Below are positions 45,019-59,069 of a stretch of 64,000 nt of DNA, one piece after another; within the stretch, counting starts at the first letter, position 1, and every line of letters begins with the position of its first letter. The notes under the pieces are model-generated. The model was given only the letters and a program-made list of their open reading frames with translations, did not search any database and had not been told where the DNA came from. The DNA is from Paramecium sonneborni. Its lineage: Eukaryota > Ciliophora > Oligohymenophorea > Peniculida > Parameciidae. The position numbers and the translations under genes were made by a program. The stretch covers positions 567,775-631,774 of the forward strand of contig CAJJDN010000017.1 in the NCBI GenBank assembly GCA_905182985.1, read 5' to 3'.

Positions 45019-47820
45019 ATGTCTTTGTTTAGTGAACGAATGTAAGGATATATAGAGAAGAGGAGATTGGATATAGAATAGGAGCTTAAGAAAACCCATC
45101 AAAATGATCCAAAATATGTGAGTTTGAAAATTGAATTACTGTTTATAAATTCAAAGGATTTTTATTTGAAAGTTAAAGAGTCTATCTTGAATCCATTATT
45201 GTAAGAAGAAAATTAAGCAGTGTTGTAATCAAGAATGCTTGAAAGATTATTACTAGATAGAAATTATTTCAAGAGAGATAAACCTTAAAGAAGACCTGAG
45301 AGTAAGTTATCAGATAAATTTGAATTAAGTATGATAAGACATGAATAAGCAAGAAGGAAAAAGATTAAATAAAAAGAGTTTATGTCAGCAATATTTGCAC
45401 ATTAGATAGAATTTATGGAATTTCATAGAAAGAAATATAAACATGCTCGAAAACGTAGTGTTTAATTCAAGGTTGTATTAGAATAGAGAGAGTAATAAAG
45501 AGATAAATAGATGAGAATGGAACATATTAGAAGAGGAAATCTAGAGACATATATATAGGTTTTGGAGAAATTAGATGAAGCTAAGAAGGAGAGAGTAGTT
45601 TCTATTTTGAGATAAACAGATTAATTTTTAAAAGATATTGGAGCGAGAGTTAAAATTTAGAAAGGATAAGAAATAACTGAAGAAGATGAAGTGATTGAAA
45701 ATATTAATACTAATAATGGTTTAGGTTATGAATTAAGTTAAGCAAATAAAGTGTATTATAATATTACTCATAAAATAAAAGAAGTTATAACATAATAACC
45801 AGCATTATTGGAAGGGGGATAATTAAAATAATATTAATTATAAGGATTAGATTGGTTAGTAAGTTTGTATAACAATAATTTAAATGGTATTTTAGCTGAT
45901 GAAATGGGTTTAGGTAAGACTATTTAAACCATATCATTATTATGTTATTTAATAGAAACAAAGAAGAATTTTGGACCATATTTTATTATTGTACCATTAT
46001 CAACTTTGAGTAATTGGTCTAATGAATTTGAAAAATGGGCTCCATCTATTAAAAAGATTATTTATAAAGGATCTCCTTAAATAAGGAAAGAGATTTCAAA
46101 ATAGATGAGAACAACTAAATGGAATATTTGTTTAACCACTTATGAATATGTATTAAAAGATAAATTAACTTTATCTAAATATGAATGGAAATATATTATT
46201 GTAGATGAAGGACATAGAATGAAGAATTCAAGGAGTAAATTTGCAATGATTCTAGGATAATAATATTAAAGTGATAGAAGATTATTACTTACAGGAACAC
46301 CATTATAAAATAATATAGCTGAATTATGGGCTTTGTTAAACTTTTTATTACCAAAAGTATTTTCATCTTGTGAAGATTTTGAAAAATGGTTTTAAACACC
46401 ATTGAATATAATGGGAGCAAGTGAAAAAGATATTTAATTAGATGAAGAAGAATAATTGTTAATTATTAATAGATTACATTAAGTTTTGAGACCATTTTTA
46501 TTAAGAAGAGTTAAAAAAGATGTAGAGAAAGAATTACCTAGAAAAACAGAATATGTTATTAAAATCAAATTATCAGCATGGTAAAAGAAAATATATGATT
46601 AAATTAATTAAAGAGGAGTTATGACCTTTGATTAATAATCAGGAAAAAGTGGATCTTAAGCATTATAAAATTTGATGATGTAATTAAGAAAGATTTGTAA
46701 TCATCCTTATTTATTTATGTTAAATTTGGATATGAATAAAGTTACTGATGAAATATGGAGATCTAGTGGAAAATTTGAATTACTTGATAGAATAATACCA
46801 AAATTATTATATTTTAAACATAGATTATTGATTTTTAGTTAAATGACATAATTAATGGATATAATGGAAGCATTTTTTGAATATAGAGGATGGAGATATT
46901 TAAGATTAGATGGATCAACTAAATCAGAAGATAGAGAATCTAGAATTTAATTATTTAATTAAGAAAATTCTATCTATAATATATTCTTATTAAGTACAAG
47001 AGCAGGTGGATTAGGATTGAATTTGTAATCTGCAGATACAGTTGTATTATTTGATAGTGATTGGAATCCTATGATGGATTTATAAGCATAAGATAGAGCT
47101 TATAGAATTGGATAAAAAAATGAAGTTAGAGTATTTAGATTAATTACAGCTACATAAATTGAAGGTAATATTCTAAGTAAAGCTGAACATAAAATGGGTT
47201 TAGATGCAGTTATTATTTAAGCAGGATTATATAATTAAAGGTCTACTGATTAAGAAAGAAGAGAACGTTTATAAGATTTCTTTAGACAAAAAAATAAAGT
47301 TGATTTATTTGAAGCAGAAGAAATTCCTGATGATACTTAAATTAATGAATGGATAGCTAGAAGTGAAGAAGAATTTGAAATGTTTAATGAGCTAGATAGA
47401 TAGAGATATGATCAAGAAAAATTAATTTATAAGAATTTTTATGAAAACAAAGATGATCAATATTTTAATTATAGATTAATCTAAGAAGATGAAGTACCTG
47501 AATGGATTACATCTAAATAAAATGAAGTTTAAGAAGTCAAAGAATATGGAAGAGGCTAAAGAGAAAGAAAGTAAGTTATTTATTATCTTCCTGAAGCTTC
47601 ACCTATTCAAGATGAATTATAAGATGATCTTAATGAATTAGATTTAAAAATTGATGATCAAATAGATATTGAACAAAATTAAGTTTTCTAAGATGACCTT
47701 GATTTACCTAAAATAGCAAAAAAAACTAAAAAACTAAGATAAATAGAAAACGATGAATAAAATAGTAATAATATTGATGAAAATGAACCAAAACTTAAAA
47801 GTAAACGTAAACTTAATTGA
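45019..47820 (+). CDS. SNF2-family chromatin remodeller ATPase (BRM/BRG1 type)
   Basis: An intron-free frame of 933 residues. Residues ~95-205 are an HSA-like basic helix ([36 protein letters not shown]). The ATPase has all motifs: [13 protein letters not shown] (I), [11 protein letters not shown] (Ia), [12 protein letters not shown] (II, DEGH), [11 protein letters not shown] (III), LLIFSQMTQLMDIME (IV), [31 protein letters not shown] (V) and QAQDRAYRIGQKNEVRVF (VI). The following VIIQAGLYNQRST...RR block fits the SnAC region of Brahma/Snf2. It is the motor of a SWI/SNF-like complex. There is no C-terminal bromodomain; the tail is acidic and short. Confidence 0.9.
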
Positions 47821-47873
47821 TAATTATGATTTATTCAATATATTTCCAACAAAATATTAAAAAAATAAATTTA

Positions 47874-47882
47874 TCAATTATC

Positions 47883-47968
<86 letters not shown>

Positions 47969-49403
47969 TATTATTATTATTATTATTTTCTATAACTAAT
48001 CCATTATCCATTTTTTCTAAATATTCTTCTTCTTCTTCAAAATCATCTTCATCATATATATCTTATTCTCTTTTTAATATTTCTTCAGTTTCTAATTATT
48101 ATCTTAACTTTAAAGGAATATAACTGCGAATGTATGTTTATTCATTAATAAATATAACTTTGAGAGCTCTCTAATTATAAGTTCTACCATACATAGATAT
48201 AACTGTACGTTATGCATCCTCAATTGTAGAATATACAAGAAATAGAGAACCTGCTTCAGCTGTAATAATAAATAATAAAAAATACCTCCTAAGCTTGCTT
48301 AAAATGGTTTAACAAAGAATTCATCTTCAATTTATCCACATTATGAGAATCCTTCTAGTAAATCCTCTTTCATTTCATTCCATTCATTTTTATTGAGATT
48401 TATTGCCATAGCAACATTTAAGAAATTTCCAACCTTTATAATCCTGGATGGGATACCTGCCTAAGCCAGAATTTCATCTTCTTCTCTTTATCCTCTGGCA
48501 TATCCAAGGGATTTTAATGCTAAATAAGCAGCTGCTTATGCTTATGCCATATTATGAGCTTATTAAACTAACTATGATTGATTCACAGATTGACCTAAAC
48601 GATTATTTAATTATTTTTACCATATAAACTATCACCAAGACGAAAGATCTTACAGGATTCATCTAATAATTTAATTTCTTCTAATTTTAACATTCTATTT
48701 GCTTCTTCAACAGATGATAATTCTAATGTACAAGTTCTGTCTTTTTCATTTAAGTGACAATACAAAATTGGTTTTGCATTTCCAACATCATTTAAATAGT
48801 TTCTATTCATAAATCTACTTAATTCAGCATAAAGATCTCGATTAGTTAAACCTGTTGGAATATTACAAATTTAAATTCTTCTCATTCTACTAGTCAATGA
48901 CATTACTTTTTCTTTATCATCTCTAACTTTATCATGTAGATTTGTTTTAGGTACCCAAGTGAATCCATCCCAAAAACGATCTTATTTGTCATAACCTAAT
49001 GCATCTATATTTAATTTTTAAATAAATAATTACTCGATTTAGCAACTGGATTGTTAGCTAAAATTTATTTCTAATAATGTTTAACAGCTGAATTAGATCT
49101 TGATCTTTTTCTTCTCTCCTATTTCAATCGAGCTATTCTTTACTAATATCTATTTTAATTTTGTACTTCCTTAGTCTCTCCATCTTATTCTTTTTTTTAT
49201 ATATCTATTTTAACTTCTTTTTCTTTTATTTCTTTTTTATCAGCTTTTTTATTATCTTACTTTTTCCTGTCTTTTTACTTTCTTTCTTTTGATTTCTTAC
49301 TTTTTTGTTTTTTCTTTTCTTTTTTTTACGATCTACTTCTTTTTCTTTTTTTCTCCTTCTTAACCTCACTACTACTACTTCTACTACTACTACTACTGTT
49401 CAT
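47874..49403 (-). CDS. U2AF large subunit-like splicing factor with poly-Asn tail
   Basis: The N-terminus is poly-Ser then Lys/Arg-rich (SSSSEVKKEKKRKRSRS), an RS-like region. One RRM-like domain follows (RRIQICNIPTGLTNRDLYAE, LNEKDRTCTLELSSVEEAN). After ALKSLGYARGQREEDEILAQ comes a U2AF-homology-motif-like RRM (RIIKVGNFLNVAM, GSLFLVYSTIEDAQRTVISM, then YGRTYNQRALKVIFINE). This is the order in U2AF65, which binds the 3' splice site. The tail has an acidic stretch and about 33 Asn from an ATT/AAT microsatellite. A few introns near 48290 and 49200 are not all fixed. It converges with the SNF2 gene, 53 bp apart. Confidence 0.75.
47888..47988. repeat. ATT/AAT trinucleotide microsatellite inside a coding region
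   Basis: About 33 units of ATT on the plus strand with a single interrupted unit near 47964. On the minus strand it encodes a run of Asn with one Ser in the C-terminus of the U2AF-like protein. The plus-strand poly-Ile reading is a shadow. Confidence 0.9.
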
Positions 49404-49483
49404 ATATATTAATTATTTAATTATATATATAAATTTTGTGGCTTAATATTTTATTATAATATATTAATTTTTTATAATTTATA

Positions 49484-51044
<1,561 letters not shown>

Positions 51045-51103
51045 TATTGCGTATTTGTTTATTTTATTTTAAAATTTAAAATAAATCAAATCCATTATTT
51101 TAC

Positions 51104-51569
51104 ATGGTTCAAGTAAAGAGATAAGACAGAAGAAAAGTTTATGAATATTTGTTATTGGAAGGTGTTATAGTAATAAAAAAGGTATATTTTTAATAAGAAA
51201 TAAAGGACATGGCACTTCCAGTACATGCTGAAACAGGAGTAAAAAATTTAGAAGTTTGGATGCTTTTGAGAAGCTTAAGGGATAAAAAGCTTGTTGATTT
51301 AGTATTTTCATGGTAATACTACTATTATTACCTAAAAGCTGAAGGTGTAAAATATGTCAGAGATAAATTGGGTATATTGAATCATTTATTATAAAGGCAT
51401 TGTTGAGGATGTAATTCCAGCCACTTTCAAAAAAGCTGATAAAAAGTTCGAAGAGGATGCCCCTGAATAAAGAAGAGGTCCAAGAGGAAATAAACCTTTT
51501 GGAAGAGGTGGTAATAGAGGACCAAGAAGAGCAGAAGAAACAACAGAAACAGCATAACAATAACAATGA
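51104..51569 (+). CDS. RPS10: 40S ribosomal protein S10 (eS10)
   Basis: Two introns (51182-51205, 24 nt; 51372-51396, 25 nt) give 138 residues, close to the family length. The plectin/S10 domain is evident: RRKVYEYLLLEGVIVIKK, then LEVWMLLRSLRDKKLVDLVF, SWQYYYYYLKAEGVKYVRDK and IVEDVIPATFKK. The C-terminus is the usual Arg/Gly-rich tail (RRGPRGNKPFGRGGNRGPRR) followed by Glu/Thr/Gln. It is a component of the small ribosomal subunit. The start lies 59 bp from the divergent fumarase start. Confidence 0.93.
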
Positions 51570-51626
51570 TATTGATATATAAAAATGGTACAATATATAT
51601 ATATATATTTCTATCTATGTTTTAAT

Positions 51627-53183
51627 TCAATCACGTTTACTCTTTTAACCTCTATTTCCTTTTTAAGCATTATCTGAAGGCATTCCTTTAAACATATTTT
51701 ATATTTTCTTATCCATTTCAGAATAAATTTTTCTAATTGCCACCATAAATATTATGAATACTCCACCGACTATTCCTATAGTTATCAATAAATTATAATG
51801 AAATCTAGCTCTCCTTTCAAACATTAAATCTATTGATTTTACAGAACTTGAAACTTTTCCAAATGTATTTATTAATGCAACAATCTCATTTCTTTTCAAT
51901 TTACCTGAAAATTCTGCAGGAGATTCAGAAAATAGAATTTTCAATGCTGTTCCTAATCCATATGTTTACATCTTTCCAAATACTCTACATTTCTGACATT
52001 CTACACAATCCATTATTCTACTTATATTGTGAATATATCTTTGATAATCTTTTTTTTATTCCTAACCATAATAATCTTTTTATTACAAATGTTATTTAAT
52101 TAAAGAACTATTATTCATCAAAAGGCTTTTAACATTAATTATTACCTAAAGATAATATTTAATTTAAGAGATATTTTGATCTACCATCTTCTTCAAAAGA
52201 CTAAGAATTTATATCATGTTTTTATATTCCATCAGATGCCAATATAACTGATCTTAAAAGAACTGAATATAAAAAGAATAAATTTCTTATTCTTTCAGGA
52301 TGATTTCCAACTCTCTCAAAATATAGTGTATAATTTGGATAAGTATTATTTGTTGATAAATCTACATAGAATTCACTTAATTGAGTTGAAATTGAAGTAT
52401 GTAATCCTTATACTAATTTATTCAATGCTCTCTTCTCTTTGCACATTTCACTCAATGATCCTTAATAACAATTTTCTCTATATATCACATCCCATATATG
52501 TTAACCTTAATATCCTGTAAATGCCTCAGGATTTAATTTCAAATCCACGTAAACACCTTTATCATTTTCTATATCTTCAACATGCCATATCCATTCAGAA
52601 GGAGCTAAGTCTCATTTATTTTCATACATAGGTATCTTTCTGAATCCCAAAATGCAAAATCATCTTTTGGATAATTTATTGGAGATGATGCTGGTGATAA
52701 CCAATTAGATGGAATCTAGAATATATTAACATTTTACTTCTGTTGTGTTGCATGTGCAAATTACACATTTTTTGCTTGTACAAATATACTCTCCAATAGA
52801 GAATGGACAATCATTTTCTAAGTTTACTCTGAAGATCTTGAAATATTTTTTGTACTATTATTTCAATTCTTATTTTTACAGTCAATTCGTCTAATAGAGG
52901 GAATATTTGATCATTAACTGATTTGAGTGTTTTAAAATCTTAACAACTATCCTCTACTATTCCTTCATACTTAAAGCTTTTTTCTAACTAATAATTCAAT
53001 AATCTTAATTACCAATATGTAGTTCAATCCTGTTGTTATTATTGCTGCTGCATATGCATAAATTAACCAAGTTATGCATTTTCCCATCATTTTTAATTCC
53101 CATTCTTTTCTTTGTCTTCTTTTGGATCTCTCAATTTTTAATTAGGTAAGTTCATCTATAATCTCTTCCTTCTCTGCTTACAT
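51627..53183 (-). CDS. ERO1: ERO1 endoplasmic reticulum thiol oxidase
   Basis: Five introns (25, 25, 22, 23 and 25 nt) give 478 residues and a clean frame. Diagnostic ERO1 features: YFKIFRVNLENDCPF, the shuttle region CTSKKCVICTC, LNPEAFTGYQGQHIWDVIY, KLVQGLHTSIS (FAD-binding HxSI) and the active site HNISRIMDCVECQKC, then RVFGKMQTYGLGTALKILF. ERO1 passes electrons from PDI to oxygen with FAD. Unusually there are two membrane-like helices, one near residue 35-55 (CITWLIYAYAAAIITTG) as signal-anchor and one near the C-terminus (LLITIGIVGGVFIIFMVAI). The first ATG of the frame was used. Confidence 0.92.
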
Positions 53184-53489
53184 GTAAAAGTAATTATTAT
53201 ATTAAATTAATTTATTTCACATTTAATCTAAAAGTATATTACACGTATGATATTTTAATGAATCTAGAAAAATTTATTTTCAATTATATGACCACTTATA
53301 TTTTTAGCCAATTTTTTAAATTTTTTATATTAAAATATTAATATTATTAACAATAGTATAAGGGATTTGTTGTAATAAGAAAAAAGAGAAAAAAACAATA
53401 AGAACTAAATACTTGAACTTAAGAAACATTATAATAAAGTATTAGAAATATAAAATCTCCACTGATATTAGTATTTTGACTACCATAAT
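53184..53489. other. Divergent intergenic region
   Basis: About 306 bases between the start codons of ERO1 and the phosphodiesterase fusion. A/T-rich; no coding-like frame or RNA gene recognised. Confidence 0.5.
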
Positions 53490-55521
53490 ATGAATAAAAT
53501 AGTTAATAACATTGTTTTTCTTTTTTTAATTATTACATTAAATATGTTGGGTTCAAGATCTGATTCTCAATTAAGAAGTCTTGAAAATCCAGATAAACAA
53601 ACTATGAGAGGGGAATCCTCAAAAAGAAGTGATAAATTGCTTGAGATTCCAAGGAAAAAACTCAATATGAGGTAATACATTTATTATTACGGTTAGATTG
53701 TATACTGAATAAGAACAAAAGATCTAAGATTATATTAATTCAAAGGCAGTAACCATTAGCATTATAGCTTTGGTTGGAGTATATGCAATCCTAATTTTTG
53801 TTATTGTAGCTTTAGAAGAATTAATGGATGAAACAGAATTTAACAATGTCTCTGTAATACTGAGTTGGATTGAATTAGGAATACTAATTGTTTTCATTTT
53901 AGAAATTGCAGTTGGCATATATGCATGGGGTTTGATGGTAAAGATATAAAATAATTTAGAAATACTACAAAGATAAATGGCTGATATTAGATACTCTAAT
54001 TATATTGTTGTCTCTCTTTTTTGTAATTTTTGAGTTAGCAGATTAAAAAACATCAAATGTAGTTAAAGTCATTTAAGCAGTTTTCAGATTTTTAAGAATA
54101 TTTCTTCTGATAAGAAAAGCATAAACTTTTAGAAGACTTACAACAATATCAACTATTTCTACACCTGCTGAAAAAATTGTTAGATTTTTATTAGAATTAA
54201 AAGAAGTTATAGAACTTGAAAGTATGAAATTGGATATTGATTATTGCATAGATAAAATAGGTAGTAACTAATTGTATTAAATGGGAAAGTTAGATGAAGA
54301 TAATGCTGAAGTATATTTTTAATTAATTAATTGAATAGGCTATGGGTTGGCTGAATTAAAGTTAATAAGGAAGAACAGATGTAAGAAAGATTGTTAATAA
54401 TGATTAATAGTAGTAATAAAAAAAAGTACTAGCTAATTTTTAAAAATTGAATATTCCTAAAAGGGTAAACAATTTATATAGAAATATAAGGTTCTAGAGA
54501 TTTTAGATAAATAACATGATGATTTATATATTGATCCATTTGAATGCGATAAATTAAGTGCAGGAGAAGGATTAGTTTATTTGATGTTATTTCTCTTTGA
54601 ATATTACAATCTTTATGAAGTTTTCTTAATCAAACCTAAAATTGTAAGAAGTTACTTTGAAGAAGTAACAAAAGGTTACATAGATAATCCATATCATAAT
54701 AGAGTACATGCATAAGATGTGGCCTAAACTTGCAATTTTTTATTGAATAGATGCAAATTTATTGAGATTGGCTAATTAGATGAATAAGATATAGCTTGTG
54801 TTTTAATTGCAGGAGCTATTCATGATTATGGACATCCTGGTTTAACTAATGCATTCTTAATTAATAGTAAAAATGATTTAGCATTAACTTACAATGATTA
54901 AAGTGTTTTAGAAATGTTTCATCCATCTTAATGTTTTAAAATTGCATGGAAAAACTAAAAGGCAAATATTTTTGAAAATCTACCATTCTAAAAATATAGA
55001 AGAATTAGAGAATCAATAATCTCTATGGTTTTATCTACAGATATGGCTCATCATGCTTCTGAATTAGCTATTACTAATAGTAGAGTAACATCACGTATAT
55101 AAATAAAACTTTTATATAGCTGATTTTGAACCTTATGGAAAAGATAAATAAAGATTAATGGATTTGGTTGTTCATTCTTCTGATGTCTCAAATCCAACTA
55201 AAAATTTTTAAATCTACAAGGAATGGACTGAAAGAGTTCTTACAGAGTTTTGGTCACAAGGAGATAAAGAAAGGGAACTTGGTTTACCTATTTCTTATCT
55301 TTGTAATAGATATACGACAAATATGGCAGAGGCTTAGTTGGGGTATTTTATTTAATCATTATAGATTTATTGATTATGTAGTCAAACCAACATTTTCTTG
55401 TGTTCAAGGCTTTCTCCCAGCCTTTGAACCATATTTTGATAATTTAGACAAAAATAAGACTTAATGGTAGGAACTTATTGGTTACTATAAACAATAATTA
55501 GCCTCAATCTAGCCTTAATGA
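53490..55521 (+). CDS. Voltage-sensor-like domain fused to cyclic-nucleotide phosphodiesterase
   Basis: Six introns (25, 22, 28, 26, 25 and 22 nt) give about 627 residues, a multiple of three. After an N-terminal hydrophobic segment there is a four-helix set: S1 AVTISIIALVGVYAILIFVI, S2 LSWIELGILIVFILEIAVG, S3 WLILDTLIILLSLFFVIFEL and an S4-like helix VFRFLRIFLLIRKAQTFRRL with Arg at regular intervals. A linker of ~100 residues leads to a class I PDE domain with PYHNRVHAQDV, AGAIHDYGHPG, LSTDMAHHASE, HSSDVSNPTK and, after splicing, QLGFIDYVVKP. All metal-binding His/Asp are kept. It should hydrolyse cAMP or cGMP, perhaps under membrane-potential control (inference). Confidence 0.85.
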
Positions 55522-55974
55522 TATTTTTGATTAGAAAATTAATTTTTAATTGTTTTTTCATCTTAAATTAAAACAATCTCTTTTCTATTTTAAATCAAAT
55601 AATACTTTTTATTTATTATTTTCAAATTCTCCAATTCGAAGTATATATTCGATTTAATTATTTACTCATTTACTATGATACTTCACAACACTTATGAAAT
55701 ATTAATTTTGAAATAATTTTTTAATTTTATTATATGAAAATAATTTAAAATATGTAATATTTGCTGTTTTTAATTTATCAAACAGATCAACATTTTTATT
55801 AAAATTTATAAATAGATATAAAAAGTGAATTCAATATACTGTTGTAAAAAATAGAATTGATAGAACAATCATTATTTTAAATTTTGAAGTTGAATTTCTT
55901 TAAAATTACTAATAAAAATGGTTACCAAAATAATATGGATATTAAACTCTGAATTAATTAATTTATCTATTTTT
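55522..55974. other. Intergenic region
   Basis: About 450 bases between two plus-strand genes; A/T-rich with T-tracts. A few short frames on either strand do not look coding. It presumably holds the terminator of the PDE gene and the promoter of the kinase gene, but nothing specific is visible. Confidence 0.45.
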
Positions 55975-57799
55975 ATGAATTTAGAAGAAAAATAAAAAGA
56001 AAGGCTTTATAACAAAAGATTCTATATAAAGCATAAGATTAGTGCAGGTACCTTTTATATGGATTATTTTTATTGAAAGGTTCTTTTGGAGTTGTTTTCT
56101 TATGTTAAGATTTATAAACAAAAGATTATGTAGCAATGAAAGTAGAAAAGGAGGATATAAATTCAATGAGTTTGGATAGAGAAACATAAATGTTAGATGA
56201 ATTGAAAAAGTTACCAGGTTAGATATATGGTAAAAATAGGGATTCCTAAAATAATTTGGGCAGGTAATGAACATAATCATAATTGTTTGGTGATGTAATT
56301 ATTAGGCAGAGATCTATCCTATCATTTAAAAGCTTTAAAAAGGTTTTCATTAAAATGCGTTGTTAATATATCTCTTCAAATAATATAAATAATTGAAGGA
56401 GTTCATAAAAAGTACTATTAAATACATATAAATGAGAGGAATAATTCATAGAGATATGAAACCAGAAAATGTTATGACTGGAAAAGATTTTGAATAGAAT
56501 TCAATTTTTCTAGCAGATTTTGGAATTGCAAAATTTTATAGAGATGCTAATGGAACACATGTGTAAATAATCATATTTTATATTTATTTAATATCAGTCC
56601 ATTCAAAGAGAATAAATCATTTGTTGGTACAACTCGATATGCAAGTATAGGAGCACATAGAGGATATGAATTAAGTAGAAAAGATGATTTAGAATCAATA
56701 GGATATATGATAATTTACATGTATAAAGGTATTTTACCTTGGTAAATTTATCATAATGTTGCAGAGAAGGAAAAAACGAAAATTGTTGGTTAGATTAAAT
56801 AATAAACTTAAATTGAAGAATTATGTAATGACTGTCCTTAAGAATTCTATTTGTAAGAGTATCTCTAATTAGATATTTTTAATATGTTAAATAATTAGAA
56901 TATAAATCTACACCTGATTATAGATATTTGCATTCTTTATTTGAATAAATATCTATAAATGGTGGATTTAAAAATGATAAAAGACTTGATTGGACTGAAT
57001 ATACTTAAGGAACAACTAAAATCTCAGGAGAATAGATTTAATAAGAAACAAAATAACCAGTCAGATCATCAAGATAAAATGATAAATTTTAAAATGTTGA
57101 TTAAATTCAAAAATAAAGGTATATATTTGATATTATAACTAGATCTGATGTCAATAATCTATAAAAAACAATCAATAACAATCGTAATAGAAGTCGCCAT
57201 TAATCAGAATAATAGGTTAATAAAAACAATACTGGAAATAGTTTCTCATCTTCATAGATAAATAGTTAATAATCTTCAATTCTATTAAATTATTAAAATT
57301 CTTAAATCTCTCAAAATAATATTCAAATAGGGTCTTCAAAATTATTAACTAAATTATAAGACAGAGGAATTATGAGTTTACATTAGGATTCCAAAGGATC
57401 ATTAATTAAGTAATAATCTTCTAAATCATTTCGTGAAAGACATATGTCCTCTCATTTATAATAGCAATTCATTAATTAATAACAATAATCATTTCATAAC
57501 AATAGTTAAATTATGAAACTCTAATAAGAAGACTTTTAAGATTTAGAGGAATTAGAAGAAAGATTATAAAAAGATAAATAATCAAAGTAAAAAATTTACA
57601 TATCAATAGATGGCGAAATTAAATTTATAAAAAAAATTAACCATTGAAAGTTAAAGAAATTCAAAAGAATTACAAATAATTAGATAACTAAACTGATTTA
57701 CAAGGAATGACTTAAATAGAAGATACAAATATAGAAAATAAAGTTATGAGTTACACTTTGTATACTCCAAAATTAAAATAAAACTTAGCCAAATATTGA
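55975..57799 (+). CDS. Casein kinase 1-like protein kinase
   Basis: Six introns (32, 22, 25, 35, 20 and 23 nt) give 555 residues. Kinase motifs of the CK1 group: [14 protein letters not shown] (Gly loop after splicing), VAMKVEKED (catalytic Lys), [13 protein letters not shown] (HRD), [11 protein letters not shown] (DFG) and, in place of APE, the CK1-type [20 protein letters not shown] followed by [15 protein letters not shown]. The catalytic domain ends near residue 300; the ~250-residue tail is Gln/Ser/Asn-rich and ends with a helical, conserved-looking block ([17 protein letters not shown]). Cytosolic Ser/Thr kinase of the large ciliate CK1 expansion; substrate unknown. Confidence 0.88.
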
Positions 57800-57932
57800 T
57801 TCATACACTATTTTTTTTCTTTATTTTTAATAAAATTAATCTTTAGATTATTAGATTATTATTAATTACTTTATTATATTTTCTTTAAATGAAGAAAAAT
57901 ATAGAGATTGAAATATAGCAATTATTGAAATT

Positions 57933-58772
57933 TCATCTTTTCAAATTTATTAAGTTTTTTATTTTTGTTAGGCTATCTTTAACACTTTGAAAATATAATT
58001 TCATTCTGTTTCTCATTTATTCAGCTTCTTCTAAATTCATATTTTCATTAACATCGAATTACTAAATTGCAAATTTTTGATTCGGATTTCTTTTCATTTA
58101 TTGTTCAACTTCTCTATTTATTTGAGCAATCTATTTTGCAAACATCATTTCTGATACACAATGTTTTAAACTTTATTTAGGTGTAACTACTGAAGTATTT
58201 CTTTCCCAAACTTCTGGTAATTTCTAAATTGATTTAGATTTAATCTAAATATTTGGTAAATGCTTATTTATAGGTAAAGGGTCATAAATTCCTATGGCTG
58301 GAATTTAAGAAGTCAAATTTTTAGTATTTCTACTTATTAATTAATGTTTATTATTAAGTCCTTTCAATTATTTTTTCATTTATTGACCTCTTTCTACTTA
58401 ATTATGATTAAGGGTATATGATTTAATATCTATTTGCTTTTAAAAATCTTCACTTTTAAAGCTAGTTGGTATTAAAGTGACATATTTTGTATTTGGATCG
58501 TATTTTGGAGATTCTAATTCAGTATGAAATTTATATCTTATTAATTCATTAGATTCTAATTGATTAATTTACTCACTGGTTCTTTGTTTAGTATTTTTTC
58601 TATTTAATGAAAAGGTATAACTTTAGGTATTTACAAGTTTTCCAACTTAATTTCTTTCACAAATATATGGTTTAAATTTTCCTTCTGGAGAATAACTATT
58701 ATCAGGCTTATCACCAAATGGATAATAATTTGATCCATTTTACAAAAAATTCACCAATTATGTTTTCTACAT
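57933..58772 (-). CDS. Hypothetical protein with Pro/Tyr motifs
   Basis: An intron-free frame of 279 residues. The N-terminus (FLQNGSNYYPFGDKPDNSYS) and several Pro-containing blocks (FHTELESPKYDPNTKYVTLI, QIPAIGIYDPLPINKHLPNI, KLPEVWERNTSVVTPKQS) recall the spaced Pro motifs of axonemal microtubule inner proteins, but no repeat is strict enough to name a family. The C-terminus is helical (QIAQINREVEQQMKRNPNQK). Unrecognised. It converges with the CK1 gene, 133 bp apart. Confidence 0.6.
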
Positions 58773-59069
58773 ATTAATTTTTAATAATTATAAAGATAAA
58801 TATGAATTCTTATTTAAAAGTAGAATAGATTTAAGAAATTTGTATAATATCTATTTATAAGGTGAGGATAAAAGATATTAAATGTTAAGTCATATTCTTT
58901 ATGTTTAATAAGCAGAAATTTTAATTAAAAAAATTTAATTGTGAATACTTTATATTAAAATTTATTTTTTACATAATTAATTATTAATAAATAAATAACA
59001 TATATTTTTAATAATAATTTGAAATTGAATAAAATGAAATGAAATACAAAACAATTAAAATTAATAAAA
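58773..59069. other. Intergenic region
   Basis: About 300 A/T-rich bases between two minus-strand genes; no coding-like frame seen. Confidence 0.45.

Noticed and set aside
47817..47999. Poly-isoleucine open frame on the plus strand
   Set aside because: It is the complement of the poly-Asn tail of the U2AF-like gene and only an effect of the ATT microsatellite.
57590..57640. Homopolymer frameshift in the CK1 tail
   Set aside because: A 23-nt intron explains the frame change without any indel.
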